DNA from: Corynebacterium dentalis
GTDB taxonomy: Bacteria > Actinomycetota > Actinomycetes > Mycobacteriales > Mycobacteriaceae
Reading direction: 5' to 3'
Assembly (NCBI RefSeq): GCF_900232865.1
Contig: NZ_OCTS01000001.1
Span: 62,001 to 126,000, forward strand
DNA: 64,000 nucleotides
Positions 54,252 through 62,981 of the stretch are shown piece after piece. Made by a program: the position numbers and the translations under genes. The notes under the pieces are model-generated. The model saw only the letters and a program-made list of their open reading frames with translations, had not been told where the DNA came from and searched no databases. Position 1 is the stretch's first letter. Each line of letters starts with the position of its first letter.

Positions 54252-54908
54252 TCACAGGGGCTGCATGGCCTTTAAGGTGCTTGCCTGTGCACGCGCCTTC
54301 ATCGCGAGGTAGAGCTCCGCGCACGCGAGAGCATCCGTCAAGGCATTGTGGCTGCGGTACTCCGGCAGCTCATAGCGGGCGCGTACGCGCGGAAGTCGCA
54401 GGTCTTCTCCCCGCGGGAACGTTCCCATCCTTTCCATGTGCCGACGCTCAATCGCAAACGTATCCACCACCGGCACGGACAATCCGGATCCGTAATGCTC
54501 GCGGCACAGCGCTCCGAGGAACTCCCGTTCGATGGACGCGTAGTGCGCTAGCAGAGCCCGTCCGGCGAGTGCACGGAGCAGCCTGTCCACGGCCACGTCC
54601 GGTCGTGTGCCCCAGGAGAGCTCCTCGTCCGTCAGCCCGTGGATGGTGGCGGAGTGCCCAACGCTGTCCGCCCCTGCGGTGTTGATCAGCTCGTAGCCTG
54701 AGCCGGAAAGATCAATCTCCCCTCCATTGACTGGCACCCATCCGATGGACAGCACGCGATCCTTCGCGGCATCGAGTCCTGTGGTTTCAACATCCACGGC
54801 CAGCAACGGCAACTGCTCCAGCGAGGTATCGGCTGCCGGGCGCGGCGCGTCGTAGAAATCTCGTAGCGCACCAGTCGCTGTGCCATGGCGTCGAAACATC
54901 TTAAACAT
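54252..54908 (-). CDS. DnaQ-like 3'-5' exonuclease
   Basis: A 218-residue DEDDh exonuclease. The residues are in LLAVDVETTGLDAAKDRVLSIG (Asp and Glu, near residue 35), the central ALLAHYASIEREFL (His and Asp-like region near 115), and the C-terminal YRSHNALTDALACAEL (His and Asp). Its ATG overlaps the TGA of the cNMP/CBS protein by one base, so translation is coupled. This pair (cNMP/CBS/DUF294 plus exonuclease) is seen in many bacteria, though the shared role is not established. It is not part of a polymerase gene here. Confidence 0.93.
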   Translation of the reverse strand: MFKMFRRHGTATGALRDFYDAPRPAADTSLEQLPLLAVDVETTGLDAAKDRVLSIGWVPVNGGEIDLSGSGYELINTAGADSVGHSATIHGLTDEELSWGTRPDVAVDRLLRALAGRALLAHYASIEREFLGALCREHYGSGLSVPVVDTFAIERRHMERMGTFPRGEDLRLPRVRARYELPEYRSHNALTDALACAELYLAMKARAQASTLKAMQPL

Positions 54909-56770
54909 CAGATGCTCCGAATGGGATACTTGAGATTCAAGGAATTTTGCATGCTTTTAATGATCTGGAACGCGTCGCGCAGGTTCTCGCGATCCATCTT
55001 GGACAAGCGGCCAGGCGCGATGTGATAGTCCGGCTTCTCGCCCTGACGAATCTGCTCTGCCTGGTGCTGGAGTGTGATGTTGTTGAGGAATGTGAACGCG
55101 TCTGTGAGGTCCGAGACTGAGCGAGCAGACAGCCCGGCGTCCTTGGCTCGCTCGAGCCGCTGCAGTGTGCCCAGCGCGTCTTTTCCTGCGGTGATAGAGA
55201 CCAGCCGCGCCATCTGCACGATCGCCGCCGTTCCGCCCTTCTTCACGTCCAACGTGTTGCGGTAGTCCCCGCTACGGTCCACCACCAGGCCGCGGAAGAA
55301 TCCGAGCGGCGGTTCGCGCCGGGCAGCCAGAGCCGCGAGGTGGGCGTGCAGGCGCGAGGAGTTCTGAGCGGTAGCGACCGCCTGCGCGTGCACGGATTCC
55401 GCGAGCTGAACGTCCCCGTGGATCGGGCGCATGTCGAAGAACGTCTGCGCGTACAGGAGCGCATCAGGCTCAGGAGCGGTGATCCACTGGTGGAAAGTGT
55501 CGGCCCACTGCGAGGCGGTCATCCGCCACTCGGGATTGCTGGCCATCATTTCACCAGGACATAGCACTTGTCCCGCGGTATCCAGTCCGTGGCAGACGTA
55601 CTCGGAGAGCTGCGCGAAATACTCGCCGTGGGTGATAAGGTCGTATTCGTTTGAGAGCACCAATGCGTTGTCTTGGTCCGACGCCAAACCCATCTCCTTG
55701 CGACCCTGCGATCCCAAGACGACGAAGGCATACTGCACTGGTGGAGGCCCTAGTTTCTCTTCAGCCAGGTGTAGCAAGCGGCGCGCCATGGAATCGGCCA
55801 CCACGGTTAACAGGCTGGTGATCTCGTCCGCGGAAGCGCCGCGTTCGATGAAACGCAAGGCCACGCGTTGTGCATCGTCGTAGACCTCTCGCATTTCCTC
55901 CTGAGAGTTCTTACGTCCCAAATCCCCTGCGAAGTACATGGGGTTAGCCTGCAGCAAGCGCATGACGTCCGCGGAGGCAATGATGCCGGTGGTGCGCCCA
56001 CGTTCCACGATGGGGATGTGATGAATGTTTAGCTCTGCCATCACCAGCATGGCTTCCATGACCAGCTGATCCGGGCTGGCGGTGTGCACCTCGCGCGTCA
56101 TCAGCTCGCTCACGGGTGTGGCCGGATCGATGGCCTGGGCGATGGCCTTGCGCATGTCGCGGTCGGTGATGATCCCCAGCAGTTCGCCGTCTAAGCTGCC
56201 GTTATCCATGACCAACAGAGAGCTGACGTTCTTGTCTCCCATGATGCGGGCAGATTCCTGCAGCGTGATCTCCGGCGCGATGTGCGCGGGATTGGGAATG
56301 GCGAAGTTATCGAGGCGGGTACGAAGCACGTCTGAAAAGGATTCACCATGCAGCTGTTGAGCCTCAGCGCGAATGCGTGCGGACAGCCCCGAGTAGTACC
56401 GCACCAATTCTGGACTGGAGGCAGCCAGCTCGGCGAAGGCCTGGCGCTCCATCAGGAGCAACAGGGAGTCCTCCACCGTGACGATTGTGTACTTCGAGGT
56501 GGACTCCGTAACCAGGGTGGAGTACCCGAAGCTGCGCCCGGTGTCTCGTCTATCCAGCAGCACGTCGTCGGCATCCATCACGTCCACCGCGCCGGAACGC
56601 ACCACGTAGAGATAGTCGTTGGGCTCGCCGGCTCTGATGAGTGTGGTGCCTTTGCGCACGTAGCGCATCGTCATGGAGCCGGGAACTGTATCGAGGATCT
56701 CCGGATCCAAGGAGTGGAATGGGTGATGCTCTGCGAGGAAACGGCGCACCTCGTCTAGCTCGACGTTCAT
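54908..56770 (-). CDS. cNMP-binding/CBS/DUF294 signalling protein
   Basis: A 620-residue multidomain protein. Residues about 10-130 form a cyclic-nucleotide-binding-like domain (RAGEPNDYLYVVRSGAVDVMDADDV). Residues about 165-290 hold two CBS modules (MGDKNVSSLLVMD, then ADVMRLL) that usually bind adenosine nucleotides. From about 300 follows a DUF294 nucleotidyltransferase-like domain with the GSQGRKEMGLASDQDNALV signature, and then a C-terminal substrate-binding domain. The protein is cytosolic. Target and nucleotide ligand are unknown. It is coupled to the exonuclease gene by a one-base overlap. Confidence 0.93.
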   Translation of the reverse strand: MNVELDEVRRFLAEHHPFHSLDPEILDTVPGSMTMRYVRKGTTLIRAGEPNDYLYVVRSGAVDVMDADDVLLDRRDTGRSFGYSTLVTESTSKYTIVTVEDSLLLLMERQAFAELAASSPELVRYYSGLSARIRAEAQQLHGESFSDVLRTRLDNFAIPNPAHIAPEITLQESARIMGDKNVSSLLVMDNGSLDGELLGIITDRDMRKAIAQAIDPATPVSELMTREVHTASPDQLVMEAMLVMAELNIHHIPIVERGRTTGIIASADVMRLLQANPMYFAGDLGRKNSQEEMREVYDDAQRVALRFIERGASADEITSLLTVVADSMARRLLHLAEEKLGPPPVQYAFVVLGSQGRKEMGLASDQDNALVLSNEYDLITHGEYFAQLSEYVCHGLDTAGQVLCPGEMMASNPEWRMTASQWADTFHQWITAPEPDALLYAQTFFDMRPIHGDVQLAESVHAQAVATAQNSSRLHAHLAALAARREPPLGFFRGLVVDRSGDYRNTLDVKKGGTAAIVQMARLVSITAGKDALGTLQRLERAKDAGLSARSVSDLTDAFTFLNNITLQHQAEQIRQGEKPDYHIAPGRLSKMDRENLRDAFQIIKSMQNSLNLKYPIRSI

Positions 56771-56809
56771 GGACTTAGTTTAGCCCACAAACGTTTCTAC
56801 ATCTGCGAT

Positions 56810-57832
56810 TTAGAGCTTCTGCACCGCCGCTGCCACGCGGTCGCCGACCTCGGAGGTGTTGATGGGCGAACCGTCGCGGTTGGCGGCTTCCTCGAGCACG
56901 GCGCGCTCGATCTTGTCCGCGTTCTCTTCATCTCCCAGGTGGCGCAGCATCAGTGCCACGGACAGGATGGTGGCACACGGATCGGCAATTCCCTGCCCCG
57001 CGATATCCGGCGCGGAACCGTGGACTGGTTCAAACATCGACGGGCTCTTGTGGGAAGGGTCGATGTTGCCGGAGGCAGCCAAGCCAATTCCGCCAGTGAC
57101 CGCACCCGCGAGGTCGGTGAGAATATCGCCGAAGAGGTTATCGGTGACAATCACGTCGTAGACTGAAGGCTTGGTCACCATGTAGATGGTGGCGGCATCG
57201 ATGTGGTTGTAATCAACCGTGACCTCGGGGTATTCCTTGCCGATGGTATCCACCGCGCGCTGCCACAGGCCGCCAGCGTTGACCAACACGTTGGTTTTGT
57301 GCACGAAGGTCAGCTTCTTGCGTCGAGACTGTGCGCGCTCAAACGCATCGCGCACCACGCGCTCTACGCCGTAATAGGTGTTCTGCGAAACCTCGGAGGC
57401 CACCTCCTGGTCGGTTCCCTGGCGCAGCGTTCCTCCGTTGCCGCAGTACAGGCCTTCGGTGCCTTCGCGGACCACCACGAAGTCGATCTCGCCAGGGTTA
57501 CTTAGCGGGCTGGTAGCTCCCGGGTAGAGCTTGGATGGGCGCAGGTTCACCGCATGATCCAGCTTGAAGCGCAGCGGCAGCAGCAGCCCGCGTTCCAGCA
57601 CGCCCGCGGGCACGGTGCGGGGATCACCGATGGCGCCCAGCAGGATAGCATCGTGCTCGCGGAGGGAGTCCAGATCAGCGTCAGTGAGAGTCTCGCCATT
57701 GCGAAGGTAGCGACGGGCGCCGAGGTCAAAATCAGTCGTTTCCACGTCATCGCGCAGGGCCTGCAAAACCTTCAGCGCTTCCGGAACAACTTCGGTGCCG
57801 ATGCCATCTCCGGCAATCACAGCGAGTTTCAT
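56810..57832 (-). CDS. leuB: 3-isopropylmalate dehydrogenase
   Basis: Oxidises and decarboxylates 3-isopropylmalate in leucine synthesis, using NAD. The 340-residue protein opens [23 protein letters not shown], contains [13 protein letters not shown] near residue 120 and the metal-binding [26 protein letters not shown] near 228. AAAGGAG lies before the ATG. It is 31 kb from leuCD in this window, but the spacer upstream could carry an LtbR site; I did not find a clear match to the inverted repeats seen at leuC. Confidence 0.98.
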   Translation of the reverse strand: MKLAVIAGDGIGTEVVPEALKVLQALRDDVETTDFDLGARRYLRNGETLTDADLDSLREHDAILLGAIGDPRTVPAGVLERGLLLPLRFKLDHAVNLRPSKLYPGATSPLSNPGEIDFVVVREGTEGLYCGNGGTLRQGTDQEVASEVSQNTYYGVERVVRDAFERAQSRRKKLTFVHKTNVLVNAGGLWQRAVDTIGKEYPEVTVDYNHIDAATIYMVTKPSVYDVIVTDNLFGDILTDLAGAVTGGIGLAASGNIDPSHKSPSMFEPVHGSAPDIAGQGIADPCATILSVALMLRHLGDEENADKIERAVLEEAANRDGSPINTSEVGDRVAAAVQKL

Positions 57833-57963
57833 TGTGTGAACTCCTTTGTCTCACTAGTTGGATTGCGATTAGTGTAACACGCCTCCAATACACCCTAATT
57901 TCGCAACAAGCGGTTGCCTTAAATACTGCTCAACCGCTACAGTCAACTCGTTTACATCATCAC

Positions 57964-58002
57964 TAAAGTTAGGCTTCGGTAACTTTATGTGGCCTTACCT
58001 AA
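57964..58002. promoter_or_regulatory. Inverted repeat and DtxR-like sites upstream of efeUOB
   Basis: A perfect 8-bp inverted repeat, TAAAGTTA-N8-TAACTTTA, spans 57964-57987. Two overlapping 19-bp windows (57969-57987 on the plus strand, 57984-58002 on the minus strand) each match 12 of 19 positions of the classical DtxR consensus TTAGGTTAGCCTAACCTAA. This is suggestive but below what would be convincing on its own. Position, about 45-80 nt before the iron-uptake operon, fits iron-dependent control. Confidence 0.5.
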
Positions 58003-58046
58003 GTCGCCACGCCTCCAGCCTACTTTCCTACTGAACCGGGGTACTT

Positions 58047-58898
58047 GTGCTCTACGCCAACCTCCTTATCGGACTGCGCGAAGGTCTGGAAGCCACCATG
58101 GTGGTCACCATTTTGGCTGCATACCTGACCAAAACCGGCAGAAAACACGAGCGGCCATGGCTGTTCGGTGGCGTGCTTGCTGCACTGATCTTCACCGCCA
58201 TCAGCTTCGCCATTCTCCACTTCGGCACCAAAACCCTGACCACCCAAGGCCAGGAGCTCATTGGTGGCATCGCGTCACTGGTAACCGTCGCGATGATCAC
58301 GTGGATGCTGCTGTGGATGAGCAGCGCGGGCAAGAGCATGTCCGCCGAGCTCAAGGGACGCATGGAAGCTGCAGTAGGCCCCAAAGCCGTCTTCTTCGTA
58401 GCGTTTTTGGCAGTCGGTCGCGAGGGCATCGAGACGATCCTGCTGGCTTTTGACAGCCTGACGTCGAATAACAGCACTCCGTTCATCGGACTCGCGGTAG
58501 GTATCTCGATCGCCGTGGTCATCGGCTTCCTCATCTACAAGGGCGCCATTCGCGTAGACATCGGCAAATTGTTCCGCCTGCTCGGCATCCTGCTGGTGCT
58601 GGTGGCGGCGGGCATCCTGCGCTACGGCATCCACGACCTGCAGGAAGCAGGTGTGCTGCCAGGGCTAAACACCCACGCCTTCGACATCTCCGGAATCCTG
58701 ACCCCGGGCACCTGGTACGCCACGGCCATCGAGGGCATGTTCAACTTCGTGCCTAACCCTTCCGTTCTCTCCTTCGTGGCGTGGGCCGCGTACCTCATCA
58801 TCGTCATGGCGCTGTTCCTGCGCGCGGGCAAGCCAACCCCGAAGAAAAACGTCACCTCTACCCCTGCCTCACAGAAAGCTACCCCCGCCAATGTCTAA
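58047..58898 (+). CDS. efeU: EfeU/FTR1-type iron permease
   Basis: A 283-residue membrane permease for ferric iron produced by EfeB/EfeO. The two signature motifs are REGLEATMVVTI (near residue 10) and REGIETILLAF (near 127), with seven hydrophobic segments. The start is GTG at 58047 in the family-typical context MLYANLLIGLREGLEA. Its 3' end overlaps efeO by 8 nt. The three-gene order efeU-efeO-efeB is the standard one for this acid-tolerant Fe uptake system. Confidence 0.96.
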   Translation: MLYANLLIGLREGLEATMVVTILAAYLTKTGRKHERPWLFGGVLAALIFTAISFAILHFGTKTLTTQGQELIGGIASLVTVAMITWMLLWMSSAGKSMSAELKGRMEAAVGPKAVFFVAFLAVGREGIETILLAFDSLTSNNSTPFIGLAVGISIAVVIGFLIYKGAIRVDIGKLFRLLGILLVLVAAGILRYGIHDLQEAGVLPGLNTHAFDISGILTPGTWYATAIEGMFNFVPNPSVLSFVAWAAYLIIVMALFLRAGKPTPKKNVTSTPASQKATPANV

Positions 58899-60030
58899 GT
58901 ACTCTTCCATTCGCGCCCTCGCCCCTGCTGTCGCACTCAGCCTGGTTCTCGTCGGTTGTGCCGATAAAGCCGAAGAAGGCGCTTCTTCAATCGACGTCAA
59001 TGCTAATGACACCGCCTGCGAGGTAGGAAGCTCTGAGACCAGCACCGGATCCACCACGTTCAAGGTGGTCAACAACGGCACCAAGACCAACGAGTTCTAC
59101 GTCATGACCAGCGGCGGCCGCGTGCTGGGCGAAGTGGAAAACATCGGCCCCGGCGCCTCCCGCACCTTGGTGGTCGAGTTCCAGGACGCTGGCGATTACA
59201 CCACCCTGTGCAAGCCCGGCATGGTGGGAGAAGGCATCTCCGGGACCATCAAGGTCACCGGCGAGTCCGTGAACTCCGCAGAAGGCGATGCCGCCCTGAC
59301 CGAGGCCGTGGAGAACTACACCTCCTACGTGCGCAGCCAGACCGAAAACCTACAAGATGTCACCGCCGAGTTCGTAGACGCCGTCAAGGCCGGCGACGTG
59401 GACAAGGCCAAGGAGCTGTTCCCGCAAGTCCGCACCCCATACGAGCGAATCGAGCCCGTCGCAGAGTCCTTCCCTAACGATCTAGACCCACGCATCGACC
59501 TGCGCGAGGCCGACCTCGCCGAGGGCGACGAGTGGACCGGCTTCCACACCATCGAAAAGGACCTGTGGGAAGGCGGCAAGATCACCGGCCAGACCAAGAA
59601 GAACGCCGATCAGCTGTCGCAGGACATCAAGGAGCTGGTGGATGGCATCAACTCTGATGACTTCCAGCTCAGCCCCGTGCAGATCGCCACGGGTGCCCAG
59701 GGTCTGCTGGATGAGATCGCCACCTCCAAGATCACTGGTGAAGAGGACATTTTCTCCCACACCGACCTCTACGATTTCCAGGCCAACCTGGAGGGCAGCC
59801 GCGCGGCCATCGCCTCTCTGGAAAAGCCGCTGGAAGAGCGCAAGCCAGGCATGCTCAAGGAGATCAACTCCCGCTTCGATGCCGTGCAGGACGAACTCAA
59901 CAAGCACCGCGAGGGCGATGGCTTTGTCAGCTATGACACTGTCTCCGATTCCGAGCGCAAGGCCCTGTCCACCGCCTTGGATCACCTCACCGAGGAAGTC
60001 TCCAAGGTCCCAAGCGTAATTTCCGAATAG
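58891..60030 (+). CDS. efeO: EfeO lipoprotein with cupredoxin and M75 domains
   Basis: A 379-residue exported iron-binding lipoprotein. The signal peptide ends LVLVGC, the lipobox, so Cys24 or thereabouts is acylated. Residues about 40-130 form a cupredoxin-like domain (NEFYVMTSGGRVLGEVENIGPG and TTLCKPGM). The rest is an imelysin-like M75 domain with the HxxE-type region EWTGFHTIEKDLWEGGKIT near 220. In the family EfeO collects iron and passes it to EfeU. It starts inside the end of efeU. Confidence 0.96.
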   Translation: MSKYSSIRALAPAVALSLVLVGCADKAEEGASSIDVNANDTACEVGSSETSTGSTTFKVVNNGTKTNEFYVMTSGGRVLGEVENIGPGASRTLVVEFQDAGDYTTLCKPGMVGEGISGTIKVTGESVNSAEGDAALTEAVENYTSYVRSQTENLQDVTAEFVDAVKAGDVDKAKELFPQVRTPYERIEPVAESFPNDLDPRIDLREADLAEGDEWTGFHTIEKDLWEGGKITGQTKKNADQLSQDIKELVDGINSDDFQLSPVQIATGAQGLLDEIATSKITGEEDIFSHTDLYDFQANLEGSRAAIASLEKPLEERKPGMLKEINSRFDAVQDELNKHREGDGFVSYDTVSDSERKALSTALDHLTEEVSKVPSVISE

Positions 60031-60032
60031 TC

Positions 60033-61289
60033 ATGACCTCTGAGAACAAGAACAAGTCCGGAGTCTCCCGGCGAGGTTTCCTCGCGGGAATGGGCATCGG
60101 CGCCGGTGCCGGCGTTCTCGCTGGTGGCGGTGGTGTTGCGGCGTACTCCGCAGAAACGGATTCCACCGGCGAGGATTCTTCTATTCCTTTCCGCGACGCG
60201 CATCAGGCGGGCATTGTCACGGCACAGCAGGAACACCTGCACATCGTGGCGATGGACGTGCTCACTGAGGATCGCGACGAGCTCATAGACATGCTCGCCA
60301 CCTGGACCACCATGGCCGAGCGCATGACTCAGGGCTTACCCGCCGCAGATGAATCCGGCGAGTCCGATTACGCCGTGCCCACCGATTCCGGCGAGGCGCA
60401 GGACCTGGGCGCCAAGAACCTCACCGTGACCGTCGGTTATGGTCCTTCTCTTTTCGACGACAGATTCGGGCTGAAGAACTCCAAGCCTGCACAGCTCAAT
60501 CCTCTTCCCACCTTCCCTAGCGATCAGCTCAAGGACGAGCTCTGCGATGGCGACATCGTGATCCAGGCCTGCGCGGACGATCCACAGGTGGCGGTCCACG
60601 CGGTACGCAACTTGGTGCGTGCTGGCAGTGGTGTGGTGGAGGTGCGCTGGTCTCAGCTGGGCTACGGCCGCGCTAGTTCCACGACTACCGAGCAGGCCAC
60701 TCCCCGCAACCTCTTTGGCTTCAAAGACGGTACCCGCAACATCCACTCGAGCGAGACCGAAGCCGTGGATGACTACGTGTGGGCGGACGAAGCCGGATGG
60801 ATGAACGGCGGCTCCTACTTGTGCGCCCGTCGCATCCGCATGCTGCTGGAGCTGTGGGATCGGCAGAACCTCGGCGAGCAGCAAGCCACGTTCGCGCGCT
60901 TCCGCAAGTCCGGCGCTCCCCTAGGCACGGAGGATACGGACGATCAAGAATTCGCGGAAGTTCCGTTTGACCTGATCTACGGCCGGGAACCAGTCATCCC
61001 CGAAGATTCGCACGTGTTCCTCTCCCACCCAGAGAACAACAGCGGTGCGCGCATCCTGCGGCGCGCGTATAACTTCATCGAAGGTTCGGACACCTTCGGT
61101 CACTTGTCAGCGGGCCTGTTCTTTATCGCTTTCGCTGGCAAGCCGGAAGAGACGTTCATCCCTATCCAGATGAAGCTGTCTCGTAACGACCGTATGAATG
61201 AGTACGTTCGCTACGAGTCCAAAGCCATCTTCGCGTGCCCTCCCGGCCTCAAAGAGGGCCAGGACTGGGGCACGCAGCTGTTCGGCTAG
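60033..61289 (+). CDS. efeB: EfeB, Tat-exported DyP-type haem peroxidase
   Basis: A 418-residue DyP-type peroxidase that oxidises ferrous iron or, as proposed for some homologues, handles haem. The N-terminus carries a twin-arginine signal, SRRGFLAGMGIGAGAG, so it is exported folded with haem. The DyP core has GFKDGTRNIHSSE (GXXDG motif near residue 230) and the proximal His region in the segment around VFLSHPENNSGARILRRAYNF. It begins 2 nt after the efeO stop. Its own stop overlaps the convergent serA stop. Confidence 0.96.
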   Translation: MTSENKNKSGVSRRGFLAGMGIGAGAGVLAGGGGVAAYSAETDSTGEDSSIPFRDAHQAGIVTAQQEHLHIVAMDVLTEDRDELIDMLATWTTMAERMTQGLPAADESGESDYAVPTDSGEAQDLGAKNLTVTVGYGPSLFDDRFGLKNSKPAQLNPLPTFPSDQLKDELCDGDIVIQACADDPQVAVHAVRNLVRAGSGVVEVRWSQLGYGRASSTTTEQATPRNLFGFKDGTRNIHSSETEAVDDYVWADEAGWMNGGSYLCARRIRMLLELWDRQNLGEQQATFARFRKSGAPLGTEDTDDQEFAEVPFDLIYGREPVIPEDSHVFLSHPENNSGARILRRAYNFIEGSDTFGHLSAGLFFIAFAGKPEETFIPIQMKLSRNDRMNEYVRYESKAIFACPPGLKEGQDWGTQLFG

Positions 61290-62881
61290 TTCAGATCCAG
61301 GACTACAGCGGTGGAGGCGTTCAGGTCACCCTGAATCTTTTCCACCAGCTGCTCGTCCAGGTCCTGAGCTACGCGCAGAACCAGCGTTGCCTGCTCGTCG
61401 CCCTCGGAGGGAGACAGTGCAGCAGCGTCAATGTTGATGCCCTCGGCACCCAGCGCGGTGCCCACGGAGCCCAGAGCGCCTGGCTGGTCGCCGTAGACCA
61501 GGAACAGGTTGTGACCGGTGGCTCGCAGATCCAGACCGCGACCGTTCAGGCGCACGATCTTCTCCACGCGCTCCAGGCCGGTCAGGGCACCGATGACGGA
61601 CGCGGACTGTCCGTCGGCAGAAACGACCTTGACCTCCAACACAGAGCGGTGAGTCACGGACTCATCCTGGGTGCTGACCTCGAGGGATACGCCACGCTCT
61701 TCGGCGATCTTTGGAGCGTTGACGAAGGTCACCTGCTCGTCAATCACACCGGAGAACACGCCGCGCAGTGCGGACAGTCCCAGCGCATCAACGGACTCAG
61801 AGGACAGCTCGCCACGAGCCTCCACGGTGACAGCCTGCGGAGCGGCACCCAGCAGGGAACCTGCCACGCGGCCCAGCTTGGTTGCCAGGTTCAGCCAGAG
61901 CGCAACTTCCTCGGAGACCTTGCCACCTGCGACGTTGACGGCGTCGGGAACAAAATCGCCAGACAGTGCGCGCAGAACGGAGGCAGCCACGTCGGTGCCT
62001 GCACGGTCCTGAGCCTCTTCGGTGGACGCGCCGAGGTGAGGGGTAACAACAACCTCATCCAGCTCGAACAGAGGGGAATCGGTGCAAGGCTCGGAGGCGT
62101 AGACGTCGAAGCCGGCACCACGGATATGACCGGACTTGATGGCGTCTGCCAGAGCCTGCTCGTCAACCAGGCCACCGCGGGCGGCGTTGATGATGATCTG
62201 GCCCTTCTTGGACTTAGCCAACAGGTCAGCATTGAACATGCCGGCCGTTTCCTTGGTCTTAGGAAGGTGGATGGTGACGAAGTCCGCGCGACCCATCAGG
62301 TCCTCAAGGTTGTCCACCAGCTCCACGCCCAGCTGAGCGGCGCGCGCAGCGTTGGCGTAAGGATCGTAGGCAATGATGTCCGTCTCGAAGGCAGCCAGGC
62401 GCTGAGCGAACAGCTGGCCAATGTGGCCGAAGCCGACGATGCCGACGGTCTTGTTAAGGATCTCCACGCCATTGAAGGAGGAGCGCTTCCACTCGCCATC
62501 GCGCAGGGTCTTATCCGCGGCTGGGATCTGACGGGCGGTGGACAGCAACAGGGAGATTGCGTGCTCACATGCGGAGTGGATGTTGGAGGTCGGAGCATTA
62601 GCCACCATCACGCCACGGGAGGTGGCGGTCTCGATGTCCACGTTGTCCAGGCCCACGCCTGCACGTCCGACGATCTGCAGCTTCGGTGCGGCTTCCAGAA
62701 CCTCGGCATCAACCTTGGTTGCGGAACGGACCAGCAGAGCATCTGCGTCCACGACTGCCTTCAGCAGCTCGGGGCGGTTCGGGCCATCCACCCAACGCAC
62801 CTCTACGGAATCTCCGAGGGCGTCCACGGTGGACTGGGAAAGCTTGTCGGCAATGAGGACTACCGGGCGATTACTGCTCAC
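61286..62881 (-). CDS. serA: D-3-phosphoglycerate dehydrogenase
   Basis: First enzyme of serine synthesis. The 531-residue length is that of the long actinobacterial form. The NAD loop GFGHIGQLFAQRL lies near residue 148, the catalytic Arg is in NAARGGLVDEQAL near 230, Glu in the following segment, and His in VVTPHLGASTEEAQDRAG near 280. An intervening (ASB) domain is followed by a C-terminal ACT domain (LVYGDQPGALGSVGTALG), the serine-feedback site in this class. The start is GTG with AGGAGA about 8 nt upstream. Confidence 0.98.
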   Translation of the reverse strand: MSSNRPVVLIADKLSQSTVDALGDSVEVRWVDGPNRPELLKAVVDADALLVRSATKVDAEVLEAAPKLQIVGRAGVGLDNVDIETATSRGVMVANAPTSNIHSACEHAISLLLSTARQIPAADKTLRDGEWKRSSFNGVEILNKTVGIVGFGHIGQLFAQRLAAFETDIIAYDPYANAARAAQLGVELVDNLEDLMGRADFVTIHLPKTKETAGMFNADLLAKSKKGQIIINAARGGLVDEQALADAIKSGHIRGAGFDVYASEPCTDSPLFELDEVVVTPHLGASTEEAQDRAGTDVAASVLRALSGDFVPDAVNVAGGKVSEEVALWLNLATKLGRVAGSLLGAAPQAVTVEARGELSSESVDALGLSALRGVFSGVIDEQVTFVNAPKIAEERGVSLEVSTQDESVTHRSVLEVKVVSADGQSASVIGALTGLERVEKIVRLNGRGLDLRATGHNLFLVYGDQPGALGSVGTALGAEGINIDAAALSPSEGDEQATLVLRVAQDLDEQLVEKIQGDLNASTAVVLDLN

Positions 62882-62981
62882 GATATTTTCTCCTGAGTGG
62901 AAAAGTAGTGCCTCGTCCGCGCCGAAACGACCGCGCCGGCGCCGAGAGGGACCACGCCGTCCAAGTGTGGCGTGCGACGCA

